This document shows, piece by piece, positions 14,726-25,269 of a DNA stretch of 42,272 bases (its first letter is position 1; every line of letters begins with the position of its first letter). The translations under genes and the position numbers were made by a program. The notes below the pieces were generated by a model that did not search any database, was not told where the DNA came from, and saw nothing but the letters and a program-made list of their open reading frames with translations. The stretch lies in contig JAAZML010000150.1 of NCBI GenBank assembly GCA_012798835.1, positions 1 through 42,272 of the forward strand, given 5' to 3'. This DNA is from Clostridium sp. (GTDB lineage: Bacteria > Bacillota > Clostridia > Acetivibrionales > Acetivibrionaceae).

Positions 14726-17446
14726 CTATCCCCTTCTTAAATGGCGGGCGTTGGCTCTAAAAAAGCTCGAAATAACCGGACCTAAAGCCGAAAACCCCGC
14801 AATTAACACCCAGTCATTTATTGACAAAGGAACCGTTTTGAATATCCCCCGGAGCTGGGGTACATACACAGCCACAAGTATCATTGAGAACGAACATAAA
14901 ACAGCCAAAACCAAGGGTATATTGTTGAAAAAGGGAACCTCAAATATATTCTTCTTTTCTGATTTACACTCAAAAACATGTATAAGTTGCGTCATAACCA
15001 GAGTAACAAATGCGGATGTCCTTGCTACATTAATATCCGATGTAAAATATAGCATACTTGCAAATATAGCTAATGTACTGGCCCCTATCAGTCCTCCCCT
15101 CATCAGAATAAGGCTTAGAAGGCCGTCGGAAAATATGTTTTCTTTGGCATGTCTTGGAGGGCGCATCATAATATCCTTCTCTGCAGGCTCTAGCCCTAAA
15201 GCTATTGCAGGAAGCCCATCGGTTACTAGATTAACCCAAAGGATCTGAATTGGCAAAAGCGGTAGAGGAAACCCCAAAAGCATCCCAACAAACATGGTGA
15301 ATACCTCACCTATATTGCAAGATAAAAGATATCTTATAAATTTTCGTATGTTGTTATATATGACCCTGCCCTCTTCTATAGCAGCAACAATTGTGGCAAA
15401 GTTATCATCCAAAAGAATCATTGAAGATGATTGTTCTGTAACATCTGTACCTGTTATCCCCATAGCAATCCCTATATCCGCCTCCTTAATAGCAGGGGCA
15501 TCGTTCACACCGTCCCCAGTCATTGCTACAATATGCCCAAGCTTTTTTAGTGCCTTGACAATCCTTAGTTTATGTTTGGGGGATACCCTTGCATAAACGG
15601 ATATATCCCCGACTACTTCCAAGAGATTTTTCTCATCCATGCCTTCTAATTCTGCACCGGTAATCACTCTATCGCCATCCGATGCGATATTGAGTTCCTT
15701 TGCTATGGCGGCCGCAGTTATTTTATGATCACCGGTTATCATAATGGGCTTTATTCCTGCAAATTTGCATTTTCGCACAGCTCCCAAAACTTCTTTTCGG
15801 GGCGGATCCATCATCCCAATAAGCCCTACGAATATAAGCTCCCTTTCAATATCGGTATTCTTTTTGCCCGCTTCCCTATACTCTTTAAAGGCCACACCAA
15901 GGACTCTCAACGCCTCGTTGGCCATGGTATTATTTGCTCCCAAAATCCTCTCTTTTTCATCCTTTCCCAAAGGTATTATACCTTGCGATGTATAAACCTG
16001 CGTGCATTTATCGATTATCACATCGGGTGCTCCCTTGGTAAATACAAAGCTTCCTCCCTTTGGGTTAGCACAAATTACCGACATACATTTCCTATCCGAA
16101 TCAAAAGGAATCTCACTTATTCTAGGATATTCTTTACTGAGCAGCTCCTGCGTAATCCCTGCTTTTGAACCTGCGACTAAAAGAGCGGCCTCGGTGGGTT
16201 CACCGCTAAGTTCCCACTTCCCTTGCTTTTGGGCAATAGATACTATTTTACCTAAAGGCCTTTCATCTTTTCTTTTTACCATTATTGCATTATTACATAT
16301 AACTCCGATCTCTAGAATTCGCTTTAAAATACGATTATCCAAGGGGTTAATTCTTCTTTTGAGTGAAATAAATTCACCTTCACTGCTGAGGGTTCCCCCC
16401 TTGATCTGAGTATACCCCATACTGGAATAAATTTTTCTTACCGTCATTTTATTTTCCGTCAACGTGCCTGTTTTGTCCGAGCAAATAACACTTGCACATC
16501 CAAGCGTTTCAACGGCAGGTAACTTCCTTATAAGGGCATTTCTTTTTAGCATCCTCTGCACACCCAAGGCAAGGGCAATGGTTACAATAGCTGGGAGACC
16601 CTCCGGTACCGCTGCAACCGCTAGACTTATACCCGAAAGGAGCATGGTAAAAAGCTCTTGGCCCCTTAGCATCCCGGTTACGGATACAATAGCACATACT
16701 ATTAAACAGCCAAAAACAATATACTTTCCAAGACTATCAAGCCTTTTTTGTAGAGGTGTCTGCTCATTTTCTATATTTTGTATCATATCGGCAATCTTGC
16801 CCATTTCCGTCAACATACCGGTGGAATGCACCACCGCCTTTCCCCTCCCAGAGGTTACTATAGTTCCCATGTATACCGAACCACAATCCTCCTGGCTACT
16901 ATTCGTTGCCCTATTAAAACCCTTTACTGTCTTCTCCACCGGCAGCGATTCCCCTGTAAGCAAAGATTCATCAACTGAAAAACTGCTTGCTTCAATAAGC
17001 ACCGCATCCGCTGGGATTCGCGAGCCGGATTCCAGCAAAATAAGATCCCCTGGCACAACCCTCTCCGCAGCTATTTCGATGATCCTTTGATCTCTTACCA
17101 CCCGACATTTCGGTGCCGCAAGACCCTTTAAGGCCTCCATGGTTCGTTCTGTCCTGTATTCTTGAATAAACCCAAGAATAGCATTTACAACTATTATGGA
17201 CACTATTGTAATCGCTTCAGTTACCTCCCCCATAAACGCTGAAATTAGCGTAGATGCAAGGAGTATCAATACCATAAAATCACTGAACTGCTGGATAAGG
17301 ATTTTAAACGGAGAAATCCCCTTCTTTTCAATCAAAACATTGGGTCCGTATTCCCTGTATCTTTTTTCTGCCTCTTTTTCGCTCAGCCCATATTTGTATT
17401 CGCTGCCCCTTTTAGTTCTTTTTGTAGCGGTTTCCGAAACGCTCAA
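14726..17446 (-). CDS. Ca2+-transporting P-type ATPase (type IIA-like)
   Basis: 906 aa. Motifs in order: TGES (164-167, actuator), VPEGLPA (280-286, helix M4), phosphorylation site Asp324 in CSDKTGTLTENKMT, KGAPD in the nucleotide domain, MTGDGVNDAPAIKEADIGIA, then LLSCNIGEVFTMF (M5) and WVNLVTDGLPA (M6). The M4 Glu, M5 Asn/Glu and M6 Asn/Asp match the calcium ligands of SERCA-type pumps, so it should export Ca2+ from the cytoplasm using ATP. About ten membrane segments are present, with no N-terminal metal-binding domain. The start is a TTG at 17446 with GGGAG 9 nt upstream. It is flanked by terminators and appears monocistronic. Confidence 0.93.
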   Translation of the reverse strand: MSVSETATKRTKRGSEYKYGLSEKEAEKRYREYGPNVLIEKKGISPFKILIQQFSDFMVLILLASTLISAFMGEVTEAITIVSIIVVNAILGFIQEYRTERTMEALKGLAAPKCRVVRDQRIIEIAAERVVPGDLILLESGSRIPADAVLIEASSFSVDESLLTGESLPVEKTVKGFNRATNSSQEDCGSVYMGTIVTSGRGKAVVHSTGMLTEMGKIADMIQNIENEQTPLQKRLDSLGKYIVFGCLIVCAIVSVTGMLRGQELFTMLLSGISLAVAAVPEGLPAIVTIALALGVQRMLKRNALIRKLPAVETLGCASVICSDKTGTLTENKMTVRKIYSSMGYTQIKGGTLSSEGEFISLKRRINPLDNRILKRILEIGVICNNAIMVKRKDERPLGKIVSIAQKQGKWELSGEPTEAALLVAGSKAGITQELLSKEYPRISEIPFDSDRKCMSVICANPKGGSFVFTKGAPDVIIDKCTQVYTSQGIIPLGKDEKERILGANNTMANEALRVLGVAFKEYREAGKKNTDIERELIFVGLIGMMDPPRKEVLGAVRKCKFAGIKPIMITGDHKITAAAIAKELNIASDGDRVITGAELEGMDEKNLLEVVGDISVYARVSPKHKLRIVKALKKLGHIVAMTGDGVNDAPAIKEADIGIAMGITGTDVTEQSSSMILLDDNFATIVAAIEEGRVIYNNIRKFIRYLLSCNIGEVFTMFVGMLLGFPLPLLPIQILWVNLVTDGLPAIALGLEPAEKDIMMRPPRHAKENIFSDGLLSLILMRGGLIGASTLAIFASMLYFTSDINVARTSAFVTLVMTQLIHVFECKSEKKNIFEVPFFNNIPLVLAVLCSFSMILVAVYVPQLRGIFKTVPLSINDWVLIAGFSALGPVISSFFRANARHLRRG

Positions 17447-17534
17447 TATCGCTCACTCCCTTTAAGGCCCCGTCCCGATATGCATAGTTTGGGGTTGTAT
17501 TATTCATGCCATAATCTTATTTTTATTCAGCGAA

Positions 17535-17578
17535 AAAACAAATAGACCATGTATATAAAAAGCAATTTATATACATGG
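17535..17578 (-). terminator. Terminator after the Orn/Lys/Arg decarboxylase-family gene
   Basis: Perfect 13-bp stem CCATGTATATAAA (17547-17559) with TTTATATACATGG (17566-17578) and a 6-nt loop. On the minus strand it is followed by TCTATTTGTTTTTT. It sits 43 bp after the stop at 17622. Confidence 0.85.
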
Positions 17579-17621
17579 CCTTACCTCTTGCTCTGGCTAT
17601 TTATCTTGTAAGGGACAGCCT

Positions 17622-19079
17622 TTAATCTGCGCCAAGAACCATAATAGAATTGATGTATGGATCCGCAGTCCCTTGAAGCTGGGTTTTTTGTCCTTTCAAA
17701 ACCTCTATATAATCCACTATCTCCTGAGTTATCCTCTCTCCCATGCATATTACCGGTATGCCCGGGGGATATGCCATAACCATTTCCCCTGATATCTCAC
17801 CCACAGATTTTTCTAGGGGGACTATCTTTTTGGGGCTATAAAAAGCATCCCGTGGTAACACTATCATTTTGGGGTTTTGTGGAATGATGGGTGGATGGGT
17901 CACCTTCCTCTTCTCTGATTTCGATGAAATGTCCTTTAACGCATTGATAAGTAAGGTAATGTTTTCCTCTTTATCTCCCAGACTTATGATTGCCAAAATA
18001 TTTGAAAGATCCGACATTTCAATCTGTATATTATATTCCCTCCGCAGCTTGGCCTCCATTTCATATCCTGTACAGCCAAGTCCCAAAACGTTTATTCCCA
18101 GCTTGGTTTCATCAAAATCAAAGCAGCCGGGCTGCCCAATAAGCTCTTTTCCAAATGCATGCAGACCCTCTATTTTATTGATTTCATCTCGAGCCATTCT
18201 TGCTAGGCGCAAGGCCTCTGCCAAAATATCAATTCCCCTTGTTGAAAGTTGTTTCCTTGCAATATCAAGTGAGGACATAAGAAGGTAAGATGCACTCGAT
18301 GTATAGGTCAAATTTAAAACCTGCTTTATCCGTTCGGGGCTGACCATATCGCCCCTTGAAAGCAACACAGAGCTTTGTGTCATTGAACCTGCTGTTTTGT
18401 GGATGCTCGCAGCACTCATATCCGCACCAACTTCCATTGCTGTCAGGGGAAAACCATCGTGAAATGACATATGAGCACCATGGGCCTCATCCACAAGGAC
18501 AACCATCTCATGGCTATGGGCTATCCTTACAAGGGATTTTAGATCGGATACAAACCCGTAATAGGTGGGATTAATGATAAATAAAGCCTTGGCATGGGGA
18601 TTTTCTTTTATAGCCCTTCTAAGGCTTTCCTCCGTTATGCCCATTGTTATACCGAGTTCTGCATTCACCTCAGGCTGCAAATATACAGGCATAGCCCCAC
18701 TTAGTATAATTCCCCCCGTTGTCGATTTATGTGCATTTCTTGGAATAATTATTTTATCCCCCGGCTCACAGGCACTCATTATCATAGCCTGGACACCCGA
18801 TGTGGTACCGTTTACTAGAAAATATGCGTTTTGTGCCCCAAAAGCCTGCGCCATCAGTGTTTCTGACTCGTATATAACACCAGTGGGATTATTGGCAAAA
18901 TCCAAATCCCCCATTCCATTTGCATCCATTTGCAGAGCGCGTTCCCCTATATATTCCCTGAGTTCATCTATACCTGCCCCCTGCTTATGTCCAGGTACAT
19001 GAAACTGGATTACATTGCTTTCGACATACCTTTTAATCGCATCAAACACCGGAGTTTTATATTGATCTAATCTTGCCAC
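17622..19079 (-). CDS. Orn/Lys/Arg decarboxylase-family PLP enzyme (YaaO/SpeA-like)
   Basis: 485 aa from the GTG at 19079, chosen because GGGGAG lies 5 nt upstream and the protein then starts MARLDQYKTPVFDAI, as family members do. The frame continues 37 codons upstream, without support. Fold type I PLP features: HVPGHKQG near the N-terminus, FLVNGTTSG binding the cofactor phosphate, VDEAHGAHMSFH, and the Schiff-base lysine in SIHKTAGSMTQSS. The C-terminal small domain ends with YPPGIPVICMGERI, as in arginine and lysine decarboxylases. It probably decarboxylates a basic amino acid for polyamine synthesis; which one cannot be told. It is followed by its own terminator. Confidence 0.87.
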   Translation of the reverse strand: MARLDQYKTPVFDAIKRYVESNVIQFHVPGHKQGAGIDELREYIGERALQMDANGMGDLDFANNPTGVIYESETLMAQAFGAQNAYFLVNGTTSGVQAMIMSACEPGDKIIIPRNAHKSTTGGIILSGAMPVYLQPEVNAELGITMGITEESLRRAIKENPHAKALFIINPTYYGFVSDLKSLVRIAHSHEMVVLVDEAHGAHMSFHDGFPLTAMEVGADMSAASIHKTAGSMTQSSVLLSRGDMVSPERIKQVLNLTYTSSASYLLMSSLDIARKQLSTRGIDILAEALRLARMARDEINKIEGLHAFGKELIGQPGCFDFDETKLGINVLGLGCTGYEMEAKLRREYNIQIEMSDLSNILAIISLGDKEENITLLINALKDISSKSEKRKVTHPPIIPQNPKMIVLPRDAFYSPKKIVPLEKSVGEISGEMVMAYPPGIPVICMGERITQEIVDYIEVLKGQKTQLQGTADPYINSIMVLGAD

Positions 19080-19246
19080 TTTTGCTCCCCTCTCCCCTAT
19101 ATTTTGTAATGTCATAAGTCGATTTACCATCGGCATTTGTAGCCTGCCTAATTCTATTAGAGTATATATCAAATATATATATACCTTCAATACGAAAGTG
19201 TTATTATTTTATCAAAATATCGGCCAACCATAAAAAACTACTATGC

Positions 19247-19281
19247 AAAAAAAACGAAGAATCGTTATATCCTCCGTTTTT
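19247..19281 (-). terminator. Terminator after spoIIR
   Basis: AAAAACGAAG (19250-19259) and CTCCGTTTTT (19272-19281) form a 10-bp stem on the minus strand including one G-U pair, followed by eight T. A second, shorter hairpin (AAAACCC/GGGTTTT, 19327-19342) lies closer to the spoIIR stop at 19368. Either or both could end the transcript. Confidence 0.65.
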
Positions 19282-19367
19282 AAAGCCTTAACTATACCCT
19301 ATATACTTTATAATATGTTACCCCAAAAAACCCGAGGGTTTTACAAACCTTGTGATCCCTTGATTTT

Positions 19368-20102
19368 TTATTCCGTATCCTTCGAAAACAATCTAAAAAA
19401 TCTATTTACCGCTCCATTCAGCCTTGTTCTGGAATCTTTAAACATCTCTGCAACTTTAAATTCCATCTTAATCGGGATTTCTTCTTCCATGCCAATAACA
19501 GTAACCAGACAATACTCTTCTTCCGTAAGAACCTCTTGGAGACTATCTTTAGCTGAATCGGGCACCACCCCGTGCGTGGCATCTACAAAACAAAGTGGAG
19601 GAAATAATACGCACCACCAGTTTTGTCCTTCACCCTTTCCAATTACAATCCTTAAAGCCTCATATTTCCCCGCCGGCAACCCTATATCCCCATAAATTTT
19701 TGTTGGGAAGGGGTAATTCCCCAGCACCACCTTTACATCATAATCATAATGCTGCCTTTTTATTTCATTTATCGAAATTTCCTCGATCCTGCCAAAATTC
19801 TCTTTTATTATTTTTCTTGCGGATTCAATATCCCCAATACCCTCAAGCTTAGATTTCATATATTCTATCACTACATCTTTTACATCCCTTTTTAGTTGTT
19901 GATCTTCCGGCGAATCGCTATTGGCTAAAACATGTAATCTTACAAGGTTGTCCGCAATCCCTCCGCTTACATCCTTTGGGCTGGATATAAGTATCCCAGC
20001 CAAAACAGTTATGGAGGTTAGAAAAACAATCATAACCATTTTAAGCAAAAATTTTTTGGTCTTATTCCTTTTTACTGTAGTGCTCCCCAATAATTTGAAC
20101 AT
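19368..20102 (-). CDS. spoIIR: Stage II sporulation protein R
   Basis: 244 aa. One N-terminal membrane segment or uncleaved signal (about residues 20-41) is followed by the family signature RLHVLANSDSPEDQQLKRDV and a conserved central part (YPFPTKIYGDIGLPAGKYEA, then WWCVLFPPLCFVDA). In Bacillus, SpoIIR is made in the forespore, acts across the septum and triggers SpoIIGA-dependent processing of pro-sigma-E. It therefore shows that this organism makes endospores. Ribosome site GGGGGAA precedes the ATG at 20102 by 8 nt. Expression is presumably under sigma-F, but I could not define a forespore promoter. Confidence 0.93.
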   Translation of the reverse strand: MFKLLGSTTVKRNKTKKFLLKMVMIVFLTSITVLAGILISSPKDVSGGIADNLVRLHVLANSDSPEDQQLKRDVKDVVIEYMKSKLEGIGDIESARKIIKENFGRIEEISINEIKRQHYDYDVKVVLGNYPFPTKIYGDIGLPAGKYEALRIVIGKGEGQNWWCVLFPPLCFVDATHGVVPDSAKDSLQEVLTEEEYCLVTVIGMEEEIPIKMEFKVAEMFKDSRTRLNGAVNRFFRLFSKDTE

Positions 20103-20271
20103 AGTATAAATTCCCCCAATATTTTGACAATTGAACCATATTCTAAAAGCCTCCTATTGCAAAATAGCTCAATGCTCAAGTTTTTTTACAGTACAGACTT
20201 TAATTGCTTAGTATAATTGTTTACATATCCATAGGGTTTTATACTATACATAAGATTATTTTCTTTTAAAG

Positions 20272-22082
<1,811 letters not shown>

Positions 22083-22141
22083 TAGATATTTTTTAATTCG
22101 TAATATATTAAATACAAAACCTTATAAAATACAAATATCCT

Positions 22142-23641
22142 TTACCCTGCGTCGGAAAGCAGCTCTATAGCTTTTAGGTATTGCCTATCTTTGCTTGCCA
22201 TAAGTTCCTCCAATTTTTTGTTTAATTCCTTTTGTGTAGCAAAATCTAATACACCGTATGGGTATAAACCGTGTTCCTTTTGAAACCTAGCTACTGCCTG
22301 TACGGTTTTTTCATCCATAAATTTATCCGGCCAATCTACATCGTATCCCGCAAACAGTAAAATACTTTCTGCACTAAGGACCTCTTCCCCTGCAAAATTC
22401 AAGGACGGTTTAACCTGCATCTTCAATTTTTTAATATCTCTTAAGCTTATATCCCCTAATACAAAGGCTTGATTTTCTATATAAACATCTGGAATAAGCC
22501 CATTACCGTGAACTTTTCTTCCCTTCGGAGTGTAATATTCGCCTGTCGTCATTTTGACCCATCCCACAATATCCTTATCAGGCAAATAAATACCATAATC
22601 ATTGAGTATCTCAAACCCATCAATATAAATTATACCGTTACCTTCTTTATACCTGTCGACCGCCTCCGGCGTCAATATAGGATACAAGTTTTGGACCTTC
22701 CCTTTTCCAAATGTTTTGGTACCTACCAAAAGCCCCGCACCACGATCTTGGATTGCTCCTGCAAGCACCTCCGAAGCACTTGCGGTCATATCATTTACTA
22801 AAACCACAAGATTATATTTTGATTCAGTAATCCTCGAGTAATATTCCTCGTTTTCGGCTGATTTGGATTTGAAGGTAAGTTTTGATATCAAACCCTCGGG
22901 GACAAGCTTTTGGGCGATTAATATGGCCTGCTCCATATCACCACCAAGATTATTTCGTAGATCCAGTATAATTCTTTTGACTCCGTTTGCATCCATCTCT
23001 TTTAAAGCATTATCCATGGATTCATTTGCATTAGAGTTAAATGTTTCTAATCTAATGTAGCCAATCCCCTTATCTATGCCGTATGTAACTGATTCTATCC
23101 TAATTTCCCGTCTTACAAGTTTATATCTTATTATTTTGCCTTCCCTTGACACACCCACCAAGACCTCTTTCCCTTCCTCACCATCTAAAAGGCAGGCAAC
23201 CTCCTCCAGTGAGCAGCCAGCCGTTTCTAATCCATCAATCTCGACTATCTCATCCCCTGCCTTAAGGCCTGCCTGCTTTGCCGGGGAAGATTCATATATA
23301 TGCTCTATGATAAACCTTCCATTAGACTCATAAAACGCAACTCCTATACCTATATAATTTCCATTGAAATCGCCAAAAAAAATTTCGGCCTCCTCATTCG
23401 TATAAAAAGTTGTGTAAGAGTCCATGGTATCAAATATTCCTCTTAAAGCCCCTTCCAAAAGGGTCCTCTGATCTATTTCACCATCATATCTATCCATCAC
23501 CATTTCCGTAATGACATTTAAATAATCTACACTGGAAGCACCAACAGTTTGTTGTTCCAGTTTCTGTGCAAACACGTTTCCACCCATTAAAATGGACAGG
23601 ATTATAAAGCAAATCATCAACATACCCACTGTCTTTTTCAT
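22142..23641 (-). CDS. Secreted S41 C-terminal processing protease with PDZ and peptidoglycan-binding domains
   Basis: 499 aa. Signal peptide 1-25; PDZ domain about 92-175 (GIGVAFYES ... GLKAGDEIVEIDG); S41 protease core about 185-400, with nucleophile Ser288 in TASASE and Lys313 in TFGKGKVQ, exactly the 25-residue spacing of Prc/CtpB; and a PG-binding-1 repeat about 425-485 (FMDEKTVQAVARFQKEHGL). It should act outside the membrane, held near peptidoglycan, trimming or degrading exported proteins; CtpB homologues act in sporulation signalling. It follows the SLH gene by 17 bp and closes a probable three-gene operon of surface proteins. No terminator is evident; the pyrG promoter begins only 60 bp after its stop. 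Confidence 0.92.
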   Translation of the reverse strand: MKKTVGMLMICFIILSILMGGNVFAQKLEQQTVGASSVDYLNVITEMVMDRYDGEIDQRTLLEGALRGIFDTMDSYTTFYTNEEAEIFFGDFNGNYIGIGVAFYESNGRFIIEHIYESSPAKQAGLKAGDEIVEIDGLETAGCSLEEVACLLDGEEGKEVLVGVSREGKIIRYKLVRREIRIESVTYGIDKGIGYIRLETFNSNANESMDNALKEMDANGVKRIILDLRNNLGGDMEQAILIAQKLVPEGLISKLTFKSKSAENEEYYSRITESKYNLVVLVNDMTASASEVLAGAIQDRGAGLLVGTKTFGKGKVQNLYPILTPEAVDRYKEGNGIIYIDGFEILNDYGIYLPDKDIVGWVKMTTGEYYTPKGRKVHGNGLIPDVYIENQAFVLGDISLRDIKKLKMQVKPSLNFAGEEVLSAESILLFAGYDVDWPDKFMDEKTVQAVARFQKEHGLYPYGVLDFATQKELNKKLEELMASKDRQYLKAIELLSDAG

Positions 23642-23658
23642 TCTACTAATCCCCTTTT

Positions 23659-25209
23659 TTAATAATTTACTATCCGTTCTCTATAATCTTGCTTTAAATC
23701 ATTTCTCATATAATTAATTAGTTTATTAATAATTACAGCAGCCCTTGCTTTTGTAATATGCTCACTTGGTTTTAGGTAACCCCTTTCATCCCCTAATATA
23801 AGCCCTATCCTTTGTGCTACGTAAACCGCTCTTTTAGCATATTGGGGAATAGTATCATCATCCCTGAACGTAGTAACTACCCCCATTGAAGGTGCTAGAC
23901 CCTCAATTCCAAGGGCGTTTATAATTATAGTAATTGCATCGGCAGTAGTAAGATAATCATCGGGAGCAAAAATATTATATCCTCTACCGCTTATCATGCC
24001 CCTTTTGTATGCGCTCTCTATACTGCCAAAATACTTGCTATCCGTTGGGACATCCATAAAGGGTGAAACCTTTTCCTCCTCTTTCTTATTGGTTTTACTT
24101 GCACTTGTCCTTGATTCAACCAGCAATGGATCCTTGGGCACATCTTTTAATGCTAGTATAATTGCATCCGCAAATTCCGCCCTGGTCATTATCTGTGCAG
24201 GATCGAAGTTTTGTTGGTCTTCAGTAAATACCTCGAGACTATAGAGGGCCTTTATATCATTTTCTGCCCAATGCCCCCGTATATGATTGAGATTAGGGAC
24301 TAATAGCCTTTTGCTCACAGGAAAACCCTCAAGCCCAAGCCTATCCCTTGCTTCAACCAGCCTATCAGTAGAAACACCTTTAAAATCAAACTCCGGAAGA
24401 TTTGCAGTATACTGAAGTATACGGCTATTATATTGGTTCTGTACAAAGCCCCCCTCAAAACTTATAGTTTCAGGTTCGTTTTGTATATAGCTGATTTGCT
24501 TGCTTATTGAAGAAGATAACTTTATATTAGCCGTTCCTCCCCATCTATCTAATTCATCGCTGTCTTTTTTCTCTCCTTGAATAATATAATCTAAAACCTG
24601 AGTTTCGGTATTACCCCAAAAATGGTTGTATCCGTAGAAATTTCCGGAAACCTCAACAATAACCGTCCCGGCATTCGCCCCACCATTTACCTGGTAGGTT
24701 TTCCTTCCCCACATATTTCCTGCAAAATAATCAACCGCAGGCTGGGGATCGACTATATTTGTCTTTGTGAAATCATAGTTAGATAGGGTATAGGTGGTGT
24801 TTCCCACTCTTACTACCTCTGTGCAGCGTGCATTTAAATTAGTTTCTTCTATTACCTGTCCATTTTCCTTTTTGGTAAGAAGGGTATTGTAAGAAACAAA
24901 CCTCGAAAGGGTTGCCCCGTTTTGAACATTTTGTAGGCTATAAGTATAATTTTCCGTTATTATATTGCCACCCGTTGCCTTATCTTGCTTAAGGGTTTTC
25001 TTTACTGTTAACATCCCTTCAAATATTATAGGCTCCCCCGTTATGAGGCATACTTCTTTATATTCAAAAGAATTCTTGCCCGGGGATTCCCCCGAGGAGA
25101 TCCCCCCCTCATATCCGTTGCTCCCTGCTTTGGCCATAACCCCCACAGTGTGATTATTGAAAAATATCACTGATACAAAGAGCATGTATAATAAAGTCTT
25201 TTTTAACAT
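23659..25209 (-). CDS. SLH-domain surface protein (C-terminal SLH modules)
   Basis: 516 aa from the ATG at 25209, chosen because GGAGG lies 9 nt upstream and the protein then opens with a signal peptide (MLKKTLLYMLFVSVIFF). Residues about 40-330 are Thr/Asn-rich and beta-like with no recognised domain. Three SLH modules fill the C-terminus (about 340-510): HIRGHWAENDIKALYSL, FMDVPTDSKYFGSIESAYKR and FRDDDTIPQYAKRAVYVAQR. They should bind the secondary cell-wall polymer and hold the N-terminal part on the surface. It lies between another SLH protein and an S41 protease in the same orientation, with gaps of 60 and 17 bp, so the three are probably co-expressed. Confidence 0.85.
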   Translation of the reverse strand: MLKKTLLYMLFVSVIFFNNHTVGVMAKAGSNGYEGGISSGESPGKNSFEYKEVCLITGEPIIFEGMLTVKKTLKQDKATGGNIITENYTYSLQNVQNGATLSRFVSYNTLLTKKENGQVIEETNLNARCTEVVRVGNTTYTLSNYDFTKTNIVDPQPAVDYFAGNMWGRKTYQVNGGANAGTVIVEVSGNFYGYNHFWGNTETQVLDYIIQGEKKDSDELDRWGGTANIKLSSSISKQISYIQNEPETISFEGGFVQNQYNSRILQYTANLPEFDFKGVSTDRLVEARDRLGLEGFPVSKRLLVPNLNHIRGHWAENDIKALYSLEVFTEDQQNFDPAQIMTRAEFADAIILALKDVPKDPLLVESRTSASKTNKKEEEKVSPFMDVPTDSKYFGSIESAYKRGMISGRGYNIFAPDDYLTTADAITIIINALGIEGLAPSMGVVTTFRDDDTIPQYAKRAVYVAQRIGLILGDERGYLKPSEHITKARAAVIINKLINYMRNDLKQDYRERIVNY

Positions 25210-25269
25210 ATCTACTCGCCTCCAGAAACTAGAAGTCTCCATTTTAAAAGTATCTTCAGTGTAAAAATC

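Noticed and set aside
19080-19190. Upstream 37-residue extension of the Orn/Lys/Arg decarboxylase-family protein
   Set aside because: GGGGAG followed by GTG at 19079 yields the usual start; the extension is AT-rich and hydrophobic and unlike the family.
19140-19200. TATATA repeats as a possible mobile-element scar or origin element
   Set aside because: The stretch is simple AT-rich promoter-like sequence with no terminal repeats, no DnaA boxes and no transposase.
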